Positions 32,887-43,860 of a stretch of 64,000 nt of DNA are shown in pieces. The translations under genes and the position numbers were made by a program. The DNA is from Chitinophaga qingshengii (GTDB lineage Bacteria > Bacteroidota > Bacteroidia > Chitinophagales > Chitinophagaceae): NCBI RefSeq assembly GCF_014529935.1, contig NZ_JACVFC010000001.1, positions 2,480,001 through 2,544,000 of the forward strand. The letters are read 5' to 3'. Within the stretch, counting starts at the first letter, position 1; every line of letters starts with the position of its first letter. The notes under the pieces are model-generated. The model worked only from the letters and a program-made list of their open reading frames with translations. It was not told the origin of the DNA and ran no database searches.

Positions 32887-35800
32887 TTAATTTCTGTAAT
32901 GCAACATTATTGGCCCCACCGGGCTTTGAATTCTATTAATAAGTGTAGGTAAAAATTTACTGGTTACATTAACCCTCTCCACATAAGGCTCCTGGATGCC
33001 AATACTACCCAATTTCGGCCTAAAACCCATCTGAATATGCCCACTTCCCATTGGCCCAGGATCTCCATGCTCTCCTCCCATGTTATGTCCAATTTCATGT
33101 CTAAACATGCTTCTTAGAATCTCAGTACCAGAAAGACCCTGATCTGTTGCTTTTTTTATATTATCGTTATAGACTTGTATTTCCTTGGAACCACCTGAAG
33201 CCCTCGACCCTCTAACATCAGATCCAAGTGCATTATTTCCGGTTTCATTGTCTATTGCAACAATCTTATTCCCATATCCACTTGTTCCTCCCATCTCATT
33301 CGTATATGTATCTCCGGCAACCGCTGCATTTACTTGTTCATCAGTATCAAACCCCCGAGCCGTTATTTCGAACTTTGTAACAGTATATGTTCCATCACTT
33401 GACTTCCCGGAAGTTTGAGTTGTTGAATTAAAGTCGGCCACTGCATTATTTAAGGCGTCTTTTTGCGCACTGCTTAAGTTTCCATTCCTATAGTAATAAT
33501 TGGCTTTGATTGTTACAACATTTGGATTTTTCTTTGTACCATTCCCATTGGTTCTGGTCACCATCCCATCACGCCCATCCGGATCTGTAAACAGGACCGG
33601 GTTGTTAAATGTATAGTTGTATGGTGTGGATGATGTATATTTATCCGCTAATGGGTCTATCACATGCCACCTTCCTATCTGCGCGTCATACATCCTCGCC
33701 CCATAGTCATACCATTCCAATCCGCTACCATCTCCAAATTCCTTGCTCTGCAACTCCTTCCCGTTGTACTTCAATCTGTTCTCCGGATAATTCTTTCCCA
33801 TCAACGCATTCGAACTTATCCCCGCCATCGTTAACCCATACGGATAATAATGCGTCTCTTCCAGTACCTTTCCTGTTGCCTGTGTTACAACCAGGTTATC
33901 AAAGAATACGTCCTGAGGCGTTTCATTACTCGTATAAATATACAGAAATCCGGCTTGTTTCATGACCATTTTGTCGACCGCCAACGTCTGTAACTGATCA
34001 GGTTCGTTTTTTACCTGTTTTACACCGCTGTTATCTTCCACCAGTTTAAACTGATCGTCAAACAAAGCAAAATTAAGATAGGCTTTCGGTTTATCGGCCC
34101 TATGCTGATCCGGATCTTTTTCCTTCATCCGTTGGTAGTCATTATTATAGAAATTGGCATTAAAGGGGGTCTGATTATTTGCCATCGCTTCTCCATGAGA
34201 AGGTGTTGCGCCCGATTTACCACCAAATGCCTGTACCAGGTCCACCAGCATACTTTCTGCCGGCACGCTGGCTGATTTTTTCTCCTGGGGGCCCTGTGAT
34301 TTATAAAATGCTTTGGTGCCGATCTGAATGGTATCCCCGGCCATCACACGCAACACAATAGAGGGGCCTATTTTCTTTCCTCCTGATTTGGCATTCAGTT
34401 TGGCCACATACTCATTTTTTTCTTTGCTTTCATCAGCCGGATAGCCGGCAGGTTTAGCAGCACGTGTATCGTCTATATTACTAAACAAAGCCACTTCTTT
34501 TGCTGAGGTCGCAGCCTCCATAGTGGCAGTATATACGGATAAGTCACTTTGCTCTGTGAGCACCATGCGAACATTACCCAGGTGATCTTTCACGAAATAG
34601 TCATAAAAATAGGCGGGCGCTGTACCTGTTTTGTAAACCCACCTGATACGTCCTTCGTTGTGACCTATAAACTGAAGGGTATCATTCTGATAAACGGCTC
34701 CGTTGATATAGGTAGTTGTAACAACCCTCGGCTGAGCGAGTGTATTATCCGTTACCACCTTTTTCAGCTTGTTTCCCGCAGCATCGTACTGATAAAGAAT
34801 ACTTCCTTTATTATCCATCGTGATCAGTACAGGAAGATTAAGATGATTATAAGTGATCGCTGAAATAGATTTATTAAGGTCTTTGTTAAGGTTTCCGTTG
34901 CGATCGTAGGTATAATCATCCCCGTTTTTATTACCATCCTTAAAATCGCCTAACGGCGCTGGCTCCGGACTATCATCCTTCACAGCGGTTAGCTTATTAC
35001 TATTGGGTGCGTAGCTATATGTCAGCTTATCCAATAATACGTTCCTGGTGCCGTCCATTCCCCGTTGTGTCAGCCGGGTAATATTGCCGTTAACGTCATA
35101 CGTCACTTCCTCCACGGAAAAGTTCATCTGATCCTTTAGCCATGGACCGTTAGCTGTGTTTTGTTGATTAAAATCTGCCTGGGTAAGGCGGGAGGCGCGA
35201 TCATAATCAAATCCGTAGGCCCTCTGTTTGGGATCGTTCCAGCCTTTCCAGCGTATCCCGGCGATATTGCCATTAAAATACTTACCGGTAAAACCTACAT
35301 CGTAACTCATTTCCTGTCCGAAATGCGAAACGTTACTGCCGTTATTCAGATAACCTTTATTAATACTGCTAAGCCATCCGCGGATATTGTATTCATAATC
35401 CAGCTGCTCTATTGCCTGGCTTGGAGTCTGCACTCCCAATACCTTGGTTTTCAGCTGCCCGAGTTCGTCATAGTCGCTGGCGGCAATCGTTTTCTCCGGA
35501 TTATCGTTACCGTTAACCCTGGTTTTCACACTAACAACCCTACCAGCGGCATCATAACTCATCTTTGCCAGGATGGTTGTTTGTGGTGTCAGATTACTAT
35601 GATGGTTGGTTTGACGGGTAAAAGTACTGATTACCCGGCCGCTGAAATCATACAAGGTTGTCGTTACATCTTTGCCACCAGTAACATTATCGCTGATAAC
35701 CTGTATAGGCCTGCCTTTATCATCATAATAGGTAGTGGCTGTCAGCCATTGGTCTGTTCCCAGCACCCGTACTTTACTGCCGGTAGGCAATCCCTGCGTT

Positions 35801-37314
35801 TGGGTACTTACACCCGCCGGTATATCCGGGTAACTATTATCTCCTTTATCCAGCTCCCTAAAATCATCTACCCGTGCGTGCGCTCCGGTATAACTATAAT
35901 CATCAAAAAAAGAATAGGTAAGCGGGGTCAGGTCCTGCGACGCAATTCCAGGTAAAGGGTTGGTGGCGGTTATTATAACATTCCCACCGCCATTGGCATC
36001 CAGATAGAAATCCCTGTCTTCATTTAAGGGTGTCACATAACCATCTTCCAGCGTTATACTGTTGGAAGCAATGTATTGGCTTCGGTCATCGGTTCTAACC
36101 ACCAGGTTCGCCACTACCGGGAATTGATAAGACACGCTGCCACCGGACAAGGCATTGTTCATCCCCGTCTGTAGTGCTTCTCTGGATGCACCGGAGTTAT
36201 ACAAAGCCGTTTCCACAGGCCTGTTCAGCGCGTCATAAAAAGTCACCAACCAGCTATTGCCGAAAGGAGGACGCATATTCCCATCCCTGGTAAATACTAA
36301 CCGGTCCCGCACATCATACACCATTTCAGTGGAATCAGCACCCGGGATTTTTTTCATTACCATGCGCCCACGACCATCATAACGATACTGGAAACATAAA
36401 TCTGCCGCTACGGTAGTCACATCCCAGGAACTGGTTATTTTCTCCACAGCCAGCGGAGGTATAACAAACCGAAGAACATTCAGGTCGTCAAAAACATAAT
36501 AGGTAGAAAGCCAACCCATATGTGCCGCGCCAGGGGAGTCGGCCAACTGTACTCTTTTTAATACAGTCCTGCCCTCTTTATCCTTGTACTCCTGCACCTG
36601 GTTTCCGGCTTCATCTGTCACCACCTGCTTATTAAGTTCACCTGCATTATATATGGCCGAGGTAACCGGCATGTTGCCAGACATTTTCCATATTCTCACA
36701 GAATCACTGATGGTATTAAAGAGATATGCTTGCTGAATAGGGTGACTGGCCCCCGTTTTAGACCAGCTGTTACCCGGCGCATACGTATTCAGCACCCTGT
36801 TTAAGGGAGATGCTTCAAAATCAGTTTGTGTATAGTATATCTTCTCTCCTTTTGCACCGGGATTCAAAGCCTCGCTCTCATAAAAAGCCTTCTGCTCATT
36901 AAAAGGGTCCATTTTAAACTTACCATCTTTGGTACCACTTGCATAAGGCAGGTATTTAAACTGCTCCCTCCCAAAATCGTCATATACAGTGGGCTGTACC
37001 AGGTCGTTACCGCCACCGCTGCCACCTTTGACAACTGTCTGCAAAGGCCGCCCCAGCCCGTCGAAATATTGTATTGACTGCGGCACCTCTTTTACATCTG
37101 TACTACTGATAACCGAAGCCGGATCTGTAAAAGGCCTCGCAGGGCTCCAGGTACGGATAGCATTAACAGTAGGATTGACGTATGCACCGGGAACCGCATC
37201 CGGTTTCGTTGGTAACGCCGGAGCAACGGGAACATTCTGCGACCAGCTCCACTGGGTGATCAGTAACAAGCTTACTATCGAAAAAAACACCTTGGGTAAC
37301 ACGGATAAACGCAT
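32887..37314 (-). CDS. DUF6443/RHS-repeat protein with C-terminal HExxHxxGxxH metallopeptidase domain, candidate polymorphic toxin
   Basis: The 1475-aa exported protein (signal peptide ending WSWSQ) has an N-terminal DUF6443-type region ([25 protein letters not shown], ~60-170), many YD/RHS repeats ([40 protein letters not shown]), and the RHS core [29 protein letters not shown] ending DPDGR near 1247. The ~228-residue tail is a variable tip containing [11 protein letters not shown] (His1406, Glu1407, His1410, His1416), the zinc and catalytic motif of metzincin-type peptidases. RHS shells encapsulate such tips and release them. Here the tip is probably a protease toxin. It pairs with the 1153-aa protein encoded 45 bp upstream. 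Confidence 0.9.
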   Translation of the reverse strand: MRLSVLPKVFFSIVSLLLITQWSWSQNVPVAPALPTKPDAVPGAYVNPTVNAIRTWSPARPFTDPASVISSTDVKEVPQSIQYFDGLGRPLQTVVKGGSGGGNDLVQPTVYDDFGREQFKYLPYASGTKDGKFKMDPFNEQKAFYESEALNPGAKGEKIYYTQTDFEASPLNRVLNTYAPGNSWSKTGASHPIQQAYLFNTISDSVRIWKMSGNMPVTSAIYNAGELNKQVVTDEAGNQVQEYKDKEGRTVLKRVQLADSPGAAHMGWLSTYYVFDDLNVLRFVIPPLAVEKITSSWDVTTVAADLCFQYRYDGRGRMVMKKIPGADSTEMVYDVRDRLVFTRDGNMRPPFGNSWLVTFYDALNRPVETALYNSGASREALQTGMNNALSGGSVSYQFPVVANLVVRTDDRSQYIASNSITLEDGYVTPLNEDRDFYLDANGGGNVIITATNPLPGIASQDLTPLTYSFFDDYSYTGAHARVDDFRELDKGDNSYPDIPAGVSTQTQGLPTGSKVRVLGTDQWLTATTYYDDKGRPIQVISDNVTGGKDVTTTLYDFSGRVISTFTRQTNHHSNLTPQTTILAKMSYDAAGRVVSVKTRVNGNDNPEKTIAASDYDELGQLKTKVLGVQTPSQAIEQLDYEYNIRGWLSSINKGYLNNGSNVSHFGQEMSYDVGFTGKYFNGNIAGIRWKGWNDPKQRAYGFDYDRASRLTQADFNQQNTANGPWLKDQMNFSVEEVTYDVNGNITRLTQRGMDGTRNVLLDKLTYSYAPNSNKLTAVKDDSPEPAPLGDFKDGNKNGDDYTYDRNGNLNKDLNKSISAITYNHLNLPVLITMDNKGSILYQYDAAGNKLKKVVTDNTLAQPRVVTTTYINGAVYQNDTLQFIGHNEGRIRWVYKTGTAPAYFYDYFVKDHLGNVRMVLTEQSDLSVYTATMEAATSAKEVALFSNIDDTRAAKPAGYPADESKEKNEYVAKLNAKSGGKKIGPSIVLRVMAGDTIQIGTKAFYKSQGPQEKKSASVPAESMLVDLVQAFGGKSGATPSHGEAMANNQTPFNANFYNNDYQRMKEKDPDQHRADKPKAYLNFALFDDQFKLVEDNSGVKQVKNEPDQLQTLAVDKMVMKQAGFLYIYTSNETPQDVFFDNLVVTQATGKVLEETHYYPYGLTMAGISSNALMGKNYPENRLKYNGKELQSKEFGDGSGLEWYDYGARMYDAQIGRWHVIDPLADKYTSSTPYNYTFNNPVLFTDPDGRDGMVTRTNGNGTKKNPNVVTIKANYYYRNGNLSSAQKDALNNAVADFNSTTQTSGKSSDGTYTVTKFEITARGFDTDEQVNAAVAGDTYTNEMGGTSGYGNKIVAIDNETGNNALGSDVRGSRASGGSKEIQVYNDNIKKATDQGLSGTEILRSMFRHEIGHNMGGEHGDPGPMGSGHIQMGFRPKLGSIGIQEPYVERVNVTSKFLPTLINRIQSPVGPIMLHYRN

Positions 37315-37359
37315 ATATAGAGATTGATATAGGATGATAGTCTTATTTCATTCGAAAAA

Positions 37360-40300
37360 TCACAACCCGCTACAATTCTCAGGTTGGCCATAATAATCAT
37401 AACAGATCATCTTCAGGATTTTCCCATCCTGATCTTTGATCAGTCTCAACCTGTTCATGTTGTCATACTCATAAAAGAGCAACTGATTATTCTGGTCACA
37501 CTGACTGGATATACCCGTCAAAGGAATATAGGTATAAGTACGCATCTGAGCATCTGCGGGATACAGGCGAAGTTCATCGATGGTATTATTACCAGAAACA
37601 GTCACAACACCAGCTGCGCCGATTGTAACCAGATGTTGATAATAGGTATATCCCCTGATATTTTTCCCGGTTGTTGTTTTAACCACGGCAGCTCCCTGCA
37701 ACGAGCACGCGCCATTCTGGCTCCAGTAAGAAAGCAGATAAGCCCTTCCGGCTGACAGGCCAGGGGAAGAAATGGCGCCATTGGATAAATTATACGATTT
37801 ATCTCCGGTGAGTCCCCCGGTAGCATTTCTCGCATCAGAAGGCACCACCCAGTTCCCATCTGCATCGGCCTCAAAAGAGGTATAGGCCACCTCCGCAGCA
37901 TTAGCATTATCTATCTGCGCTATCGGATAACCAGCCCTATAATTCCATAGATAGGAACCCGTCATATTATTGGGTTTATGGAAATCTTTCAGATTACCTG
38001 CCATATCATAGTTATCAAAATATGCCTCTGGTACGTAAGCGGAATGGAGTACCGGCAAACTATTGCCCGTAATAGTAGATGCACTTGTATCAGCTAATGG
38101 TGCAGCATTTTCAAGCATATACACCGCTGCCGGCGCATAAGAACCATTGCTCAACAATTTATACGAAGTAAACTTGCCTCCCGTAAGATTTTTAGTGGTA
38201 TTATCAGCAATCAGCGTCTGTTCTTCGATCACCGGAGAAATCATATGCCTGTTCTTCATCTCTCCAACAAATGAGCCCGCACCCGCCTGCGGATAGTCGT
38301 CCGGGTACATGTATTTTGTGATCAGTGTCCTGCCGTCGCTTTTACCAGTTTCCATCCTGGTCATTTCCTTATGTGCAATGTTTCCATAGGTAAATGTTTT
38401 GGTGGTAGTGGACTGGTTACCATTTACATCATAAATAGTATTGACTTCTCTGGACGGCACAAACCATGAGGATGTATTTCTGTAAAACACGCCATACAAT
38501 GCAGGATTCTGATTACTGGTAGGCAAAGGATCAAATGTATACAGTTTCACGCCACGCAACCAGGTCTGATTATTCATACTATATTCATAGGTAGTTTTGC
38601 TGACAGGTTTCCCTGCCGCATCATATACCTGTTTGGACAACAGTTTGCCATTAAGGGCGTTATGCATAGTCGGAATATATGGATGCGTATAGGCGTCCTC
38701 CGAAGCACTGTACCGGTATTCTGTTTTGCCATTCTCTCCATTTTCACCCAGCAGCTCCGTCACTTTGCTATATCCTACAATCGGGCCTCCTGCACCCTGT
38801 ACGATAGAATTGGACTCCCTTACCGTATAGGTCACATCATATGGTAGCATCCCTCCATCAGCCGTATGGTACAAATCCAGGCTATAATCAAATTTAGGTG
38901 TCACTATTTGTGTCCCCGAGCTTACTCCTCCATCTGTATACAGGAACTTCCGCGCAGCAACTTTTTTACCGCCTTCATAATTGATGATCGATTTAATTCT
39001 TACTCCACCGCCTTTTCTCTCTGTAATAGGCACCCTCGCTTCATAGGAAATATACATACTGGTCCAGTATCCCTGTATGTAACGGGCGTAAATAGCATAA
39101 CTACCAGGAAGTAATACCTCTTCATAATAAGGACGGTCTTCATCCCAGTTAGAGTAAGAGGCAACAACATTTGTACCTTTGTACAAATAAGCATACACCG
39201 ACTGTAAGTTTTCATTCATAAGATCCGGCGCATCAGGATCGACCTTCGTATGACTGAAAGATATACGTGCTGTGGGCGTATCTGTAACCGGGATCGTAAA
39301 ATTGATCCTTCCCCGATCAGGCGTAAAGCCGGAACCAGCCTGCGCAACCTCATTGACCCGGGTCTTTACATACTTCTCGTCCCCATGCAGGTTTGAATAG
39401 GAATTAAGCTCATAATCAAATTCCGTCTTTCCTCCCGTTGGATAAGTAATGGAAAAAAGCAGGCCTGCTTTCATTTCCACATCATTCGTATTGGAAAGCC
39501 TGTTACCACCCGCTAAAAATTTCGGCGATCCTGTATTGGGAAAAACAGTAATGGCAGGTACTAAAAAGGTATTATTGGCATTATTAAAATATCCCCAGCC
39601 ATCAATACTTTTGGAGTATCTGGGAGGAAGCGTACCTCCGAAATAACTGAACTTATGAGGTATTCTTCCGGTGGTTCCTCCTCCTATCTCTACAATAGAA
39701 TCCAACCTCAATCTTCTTTCAGTACCCGTTCCAAAATAGTCCTGGTACAACTGAAACCGTTTTATAATCCGGTTATCTCTGTTTTTGACAACAATGTCAG
39801 ATAATCTGCCAGGTTTGTTACTCACATAATCCAGATCTTCCCGTGGTGCCGTACTGAATTCAACTGTCCCCTGCCTGAAAGAAATGGCTTTTAGGGTCAT
39901 TTCATTAGTGACCTGCCTGTTTGCACTATAAGTAAAATAGTGTGCGGGTGGAATACCAGTACTACCGGCCCTTACCTCTGTGAGGTCAAACGATTTCTCC
40001 GACTTATTAATAAGACTTAACACCGATCCATTTAACTGATAAGACAAAATGATGGTATCAACACCAGGGTTAATAATAGAATCAAGATGCCAGGCAGTAG
40101 TAACAAACGGCTTACCGCTGATGGTAAAATCACTTAGCGGTGCATTGTCACTTATTTCCTGGCTGGTCATACCTAAATAATAGTCCTGTGCTACATCCTT
40201 GGTGGTAAAGCAATATCTTATTCCATTCCCGTCTGTAATACGCCAGCCATTGTTCAACACTATTTCAACCTGAAGGTTGTTCGGCTCATCCATATACACC

Positions 40301-40821
40301 AATGAACCATCATTCTTTTTCCCTATTGAAAACCTGCCGGAATATCCGGCAAAATTATAGGAAATCATATCAGGCTCCCCGTCACGGTACCCTTGATTGA
40401 TACTGCTCAGGTATGGTTGGTCCGAAGAAGAGGGGTTATCCGGTGGCAACGCAGCTGCCAGATAGTATCCCTCTCCATTCCAATCATCAAAACCTCTGAC
40501 TGACCGGGTAATAATCCCGCCGGCAAATAAAGACCAGCCAAGCCCCACCCAACTGGCGCTTTCACCTACTTTAATACCGGTAGAAGAATACTGTAACTTT
40601 AAAGGAAGTTGAAGTTTGTCGGATTTGATGTCATATAAAGGGATATTGATATCAGCAGTACCCGAAAAATATCCGATAGGAAACTCTCCGTACGCCCCCA
40701 GCGCGGCTGAAGTAGGAGCTGGCGGTATAATTTTTCCGGCTTTGTATCTTTCTTGTGCTAAACCTTCCTGGCGGACACAGACATAGGTCAGTAGTAAAAC
40801 AAACAACTTTAAGTACTTCAT
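37360..40821 (-). CDS. Large RHS-associated secreted protein, partner of the DUF6443 protein
   Basis: An 1153-aa protein with a signal peptide (ending GLAQ) and no lipobox. The N-terminal region APTSAALGAYGEFPIGYFSGTADINIPLY followed by LQLPLKLQYSSTGIKV and ASWVGLGWSLFAGGIITRSVRG is found in the protein that commonly precedes DUF6443/RHS proteins in Bacteroidota and resembles the start of SpvB/Tc-toxin B subunits. The C-terminus returns to RHS-like units (YEYDNMNRLRLIKDQDGKILKMICYDYYGQ). Together with the downstream gene it probably builds a two-part shell around the toxin tip. Its own role is inferred. Confidence 0.85.
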   Translation of the reverse strand: MKYLKLFVLLLTYVCVRQEGLAQERYKAGKIIPPAPTSAALGAYGEFPIGYFSGTADINIPLYDIKSDKLQLPLKLQYSSTGIKVGESASWVGLGWSLFAGGIITRSVRGFDDWNGEGYYLAAALPPDNPSSSDQPYLSSINQGYRDGEPDMISYNFAGYSGRFSIGKKNDGSLVYMDEPNNLQVEIVLNNGWRITDGNGIRYCFTTKDVAQDYYLGMTSQEISDNAPLSDFTISGKPFVTTAWHLDSIINPGVDTIILSYQLNGSVLSLINKSEKSFDLTEVRAGSTGIPPAHYFTYSANRQVTNEMTLKAISFRQGTVEFSTAPREDLDYVSNKPGRLSDIVVKNRDNRIIKRFQLYQDYFGTGTERRLRLDSIVEIGGGTTGRIPHKFSYFGGTLPPRYSKSIDGWGYFNNANNTFLVPAITVFPNTGSPKFLAGGNRLSNTNDVEMKAGLLFSITYPTGGKTEFDYELNSYSNLHGDEKYVKTRVNEVAQAGSGFTPDRGRINFTIPVTDTPTARISFSHTKVDPDAPDLMNENLQSVYAYLYKGTNVVASYSNWDEDRPYYEEVLLPGSYAIYARYIQGYWTSMYISYEARVPITERKGGGVRIKSIINYEGGKKVAARKFLYTDGGVSSGTQIVTPKFDYSLDLYHTADGGMLPYDVTYTVRESNSIVQGAGGPIVGYSKVTELLGENGENGKTEYRYSASEDAYTHPYIPTMHNALNGKLLSKQVYDAAGKPVSKTTYEYSMNNQTWLRGVKLYTFDPLPTSNQNPALYGVFYRNTSSWFVPSREVNTIYDVNGNQSTTTKTFTYGNIAHKEMTRMETGKSDGRTLITKYMYPDDYPQAGAGSFVGEMKNRHMISPVIEEQTLIADNTTKNLTGGKFTSYKLLSNGSYAPAAVYMLENAAPLADTSASTITGNSLPVLHSAYVPEAYFDNYDMAGNLKDFHKPNNMTGSYLWNYRAGYPIAQIDNANAAEVAYTSFEADADGNWVVPSDARNATGGLTGDKSYNLSNGAISSPGLSAGRAYLLSYWSQNGACSLQGAAVVKTTTGKNIRGYTYYQHLVTIGAAGVVTVSGNNTIDELRLYPADAQMRTYTYIPLTGISSQCDQNNQLLFYEYDNMNRLRLIKDQDGKILKMICYDYYGQPENCSGL

Positions 40822-40903
40822 AGAAACAGGGATATCTTATTTCCAAGATAGTAATTAAATGAAAATTATTCAATCGTTTGTTTTATTTTTTGGAAGAACA
40901 GCA

Positions 40904-41437
40904 TTATCTCAACACATACACCCTTTTCTCCACTCCCTTCATCTCTTCTACCACCGGCTGATACTTCTCCAACTCAAAAAACTGCTCCAATGCCTGATGT
41001 ACAAAGTCATGCCTTATCGCCGTACCTGCCGTATAAATGGAATAGGTAGTGCCTTTTGCATTAAAAAGATAACTGGTAATCATACCGGTAGCCATTTGCT
41101 CACTGATAATAAACTGTGTAATATCATCTTTCCGGAAAATCATCTTATAACCCCGGCGTACAAACGCCAGGCTATCTTTTGTGATCACCAGTTGTTCACA
41201 TTGATATATCACCTTGGCCAGGTACCAGATCAATGTCAGGAGAGCGGCGCAAAACGGGAGCAACAATAGCAGCATGCGGAACAACCGGGGAATACCATAG
41301 GTGGCTAATACGCTATCATAAGGAAATACCCGCAAGGCATAAAACCCGGACAACAGCGTAAAAATAACCAAACCGGCTATCAACTTCAACCTGGGACTTT
41401 CTACCAGCCAATACCGGATGTAAAAAATATCTTCCAT
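40904..41437 (-). CDS. Membrane protein of unknown function, last gene of a four-gene operon
   Basis: The ATG at 41437 overlaps the preceding stop (TGATG), indicating translational coupling; 177 aa. Two transmembrane helices (LKLIAGLVIFTLLSGFYAL and LFRMLLLLLPFCAALLTLIWYL) precede a cytoplasmic domain starting CEQLVITKDSLAFVRRGYKMIFRKDDITQF, which looks like a small PH-like beta barrel, as in many short bacterial bPH2-type proteins. I do not recognise a specific family. The gene upstream encodes a similar two-helix plus beta-domain protein, so the two may form a hetero-complex. Confidence 0.75.
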   Translation of the reverse strand: MEDIFYIRYWLVESPRLKLIAGLVIFTLLSGFYALRVFPYDSVLATYGIPRLFRMLLLLLPFCAALLTLIWYLAKVIYQCEQLVITKDSLAFVRRGYKMIFRKDDITQFIISEQMATGMITSYLFNAKGTTYSIYTAGTAIRHDFVHQALEQFFELEKYQPVVEEMKGVEKRVYVLR

Positions 41438-42132
41438 CAATCCATAAAATAAAACAACACCTGCAACATCAGGAAAACGAACAATAAGCCGAGTGCCAGG
41501 CCGAAGACGATTACCTGTCCGGGTGTCATTTTGTTAATAAAACTGTATTTAATGGTCTCGCTTTTCACGATATATACCCCAAAATTGGGGAAGGCAACGG
41601 GCACAATCTTGTTCTTCAGTATTTTCTGGTTGAAGTGTTTATCGATATAAGGCTTGAGATATTTGATAAACTGATCTACGGTGTGCAAATCTTCTTCTTT
41701 GGAAAAAGGCGTCATCGCAGTAACGCCGGCGCGTATACGAACCTGCTGACCGTCTTTGGTAACCAGGGTCAGATACCGGAAACCTTGCTGACCCATATTC
41801 TCAATACGCCGGAGATTCTCCAGCGGTATATCAAAACGCTGGTCTCCGAAGGTAATCAGCAACCGGTTATTCACCACCCGGATCACCCATTCTTTATGAG
41901 GAGCGCGCTTCACCACCAATCCGTAGATAAGCAGTACAAGACCAATGATCATGGCAGTCATCAACTTCACAGGTAACCTGTCAAAGTTAATGGAAAACCC
42001 CACCCACATGCCAATAAAGGCGCCACCCACCAGGACAACTGTAATCGGGATCACCATCAGCGACAATCTCATCTCTGTCCGGCGGTCCAGTCCCTGGAAC
42101 CTGAATTCTTTTTCTTCTATATATGAAATCAT
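41437..42132 (-). CDS. Membrane protein of unknown function with PH-like domain
   Basis: A 231-aa protein with an N-terminal soluble stretch, two transmembrane helices (MVIPITVVLVGGAFIGMWVGF and LMTAMIIGLVLLIYGLVV), a PH-like beta domain (WVIRVVNNRLLITFGDQRFDIPLENLRRIENMG), and a third helix at the C-terminus (GQVIVFGLALGLLFVFLMLQVLFYF). Its stop shares a base with the start of the next gene, and it begins 6 bp after the preceding one. No named family recognised. Same membrane layout as its downstream neighbour suggests they work together. Confidence 0.75.
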   Translation of the reverse strand: MISYIEEKEFRFQGLDRRTEMRLSLMVIPITVVLVGGAFIGMWVGFSINFDRLPVKLMTAMIIGLVLLIYGLVVKRAPHKEWVIRVVNNRLLITFGDQRFDIPLENLRRIENMGQQGFRYLTLVTKDGQQVRIRAGVTAMTPFSKEEDLHTVDQFIKYLKPYIDKHFNQKILKNKIVPVAFPNFGVYIVKSETIKYSFINKMTPGQVIVFGLALGLLFVFLMLQVLFYFMD

Positions 42133-42138
42133 CTTAGA

Positions 42139-43152
42139 CTATTTTATGCTTCCGGGAACAGGAGTGGTAGTAGTAGGCAGTGGCCCGTCATGTGGCGGTG
42201 CAGGCTTTTCCAGCGGTTTATAGCGATATGATTTTTCCGGGTCGCCACAATCTGTATAAAAAATGGAGGACAACCCTTTCTCACCTAACATCTTATTTTC
42301 TCTCTTCACCGGCAGTATACGTACATATTTCCGCAATGCGCTCACATCATTGTAGTCTGTAACCACTTCATTCCGCTGCGTACCTGGAGTAAGGTATTGT
42401 TGCGATACAGCATCATAGGCATACTCGTCTTTTTCGATTTCTTCCAGCAACTTATAATGACGATTAGCGTACAGTTCGTTCAGTTCCTGAGGTTTACCGC
42501 CAAAAGCGGCTTTCAGCTCTTCCATATCCTTATTGTCCGGTACTTTGGGCCACAGCCTGCTGGTAAGGGAAACCCGGAGCACCGTCTCTCCCTCTTCTTT
42601 GGTAACCATGCCCAGGAAAGGCGCGTGATAACGGTCTGGTTTATTGTATAGCAATACAAAATCATTGTACTTCTTCTCCGGCGTATACACCTCTGTATTG
42701 TTCGTTATTTTCACCTCTTCACCGTCATACTGGTAAGATAGCGCAATGCGTGTAGGCGCTACCGTACTCTCATACACAAAAGGCGACCCAAAACAATTCG
42801 CACCTTCGTTAAAAACACGCTGCATTTTTTTGTCTCCCAGCTGTACAAAAGTTTCGCCTCGTTCAAATCCCTTGAAGCACATCCGAACACTGTCTCCCAG
42901 TGATTTATTTTCGCAGGCGAAGACGCCAAAAGTAGTCGACGCATTATCAGGCTCAAAACGGATCTTATCCTTTTCTACATGATAATTTCCCGGCACCATG
43001 GTGGCATAGCCGTATAGCACATACCGGCCATTTTCAAAAAGACAGATACCTTCCAGGTTGCTGCCATACATACCGGCATATTGTTGTGCAGATAGTCCCT
43101 CGCTCATAAAGGATAAGATGGTTAAACAGATAAAGTAAAAGATGCTTTTCAT
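42139..43152 (-). CDS. Secreted protein of unknown function in the four-gene operon
   Basis: This 337-aa protein has a signal peptide ending GLSAQ. The N-terminal ~100 residues (YAGMYGSNLEGICLFENGRYVLYGYATMVPGNYHVEKDKIRFEP) read as a small beta-sandwich. A helical middle (ELNELYANRHYKLLEEIEKDEYAYDAVSQQYL) is followed by a proline- and threonine-rich tail (PAPPHDGPLPTTTTPVPG). The start overlaps the preceding stop by 4 bp. I do not recognise it. It is probably periplasmic or surface-exposed. Confidence 0.75.
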   Translation of the reverse strand: MKSIFYFICLTILSFMSEGLSAQQYAGMYGSNLEGICLFENGRYVLYGYATMVPGNYHVEKDKIRFEPDNASTTFGVFACENKSLGDSVRMCFKGFERGETFVQLGDKKMQRVFNEGANCFGSPFVYESTVAPTRIALSYQYDGEEVKITNNTEVYTPEKKYNDFVLLYNKPDRYHAPFLGMVTKEEGETVLRVSLTSRLWPKVPDNKDMEELKAAFGGKPQELNELYANRHYKLLEEIEKDEYAYDAVSQQYLTPGTQRNEVVTDYNDVSALRKYVRILPVKRENKMLGEKGLSSIFYTDCGDPEKSYRYKPLEKPAPPHDGPLPTTTTPVPGSIK

Positions 43153-43730
43153 AAATTATGCTGACTACAATATTCAAAAAAATCCGGCAAGCGGAAAATC
43201 CGGGTGAGATAGGCATAGTCCGGATTCACCTGCTGGTAACTTTGGGCTGAAGGCGCCTGTACGTCCAGGTTGCCTCTGCCAAGGGTACGGTCAGGGATAA
43301 ACAGGGCATTCGTCACCTCCGGCTCTCCCAGCAACGAGTATACTTCGCGGCCTTCTACAGCGTAGGGTTTATATCGCGCACTCAGGTCCTTGTTTGTATG
43401 AATGGTATTATAAATCACATACTTGGACCGGGAAGGATTCACTACCCCATAGGCAGTCAACTCCAGGTTAAGTTCCTGCTGCTGCAGCCCTAAAGCCTCG
43501 CAACTGATGTAATGCACTCCCTCCGATAAATTTATCTTGATAAAAGACCGGGCTGGTACAACATAATTTTTTTGATCAATCTGAACGGTAATTTCCTTAC
43601 CGGTGGGGTTATCAACCAATGTAGATCCATTGAGTGTTGGTTTCAGTAACAACTCGTAACCGGCGTAACATCCTATCAACACCAATGCCAGCAACAGTCC
43701 AATGAATCTTTTTCCTGCTATTTGCCTCAT
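43149..43730 (-). CDS. Membrane-anchored protein of unknown function, first gene of the four-gene operon
   Basis: A 193-aa protein with one N-terminal hydrophobic segment (FIGLLLALVLIGCYAGYELLL); LIGC could be a lipobox, in which case it is a lipoprotein. The following ~80 residues form a beta-rich domain (STLVDNPTGKEITVQIDQKNYVVPARSFIKINLSEGVHYISC). Its 3' end overlaps the next gene by 4 bp. Upstream, 130 bp away, ends the LytTR response-regulator gene, and the gap carries boxes like those before the kinase gene. No family recognised. Confidence 0.75.
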   Translation of the reverse strand: MRQIAGKRFIGLLLALVLIGCYAGYELLLKPTLNGSTLVDNPTGKEITVQIDQKNYVVPARSFIKINLSEGVHYISCEALGLQQQELNLELTAYGVVNPSRSKYVIYNTIHTNKDLSARYKPYAVEGREVYSLLGEPEVTNALFIPDRTLGRGNLDVQAPSAQSYQQVNPDYAYLTRIFRLPDFFEYCSQHNL

Positions 43731-43807
43731 GGGATCATTTTTTTTCCTGAAATACGGCTTTCAATGTTAAAGTTAACAAAGGTCAGCTTCCCGCTTCAGG
43801 CAGATCA

Positions 43808-43857
43808 ATTTTCGCATAAGGTGGGTCAACATCTGTTGACGGCGGCCCAATATCCGT
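43808..43857 (-). promoter_or_regulatory. Candidate LytTR-regulator boxes upstream of the four-gene operon
   Basis: ATTTTCGCA (43808-43816) and ATATCCGT (43850-43857) are 42 bp apart, two multiples of 21 bp, and lie 78-128 bp before the start of the 193-aa gene. They match the three 21-bp-phased boxes at 46593-46644 in sequence and in distance to the start codon. The intermediate position (43829) is poorly conserved. A GTCAAC/GTTGAC palindrome (43825-43840) lies between them. Confidence 0.4.
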
Positions 43858-43860
43858 TTT

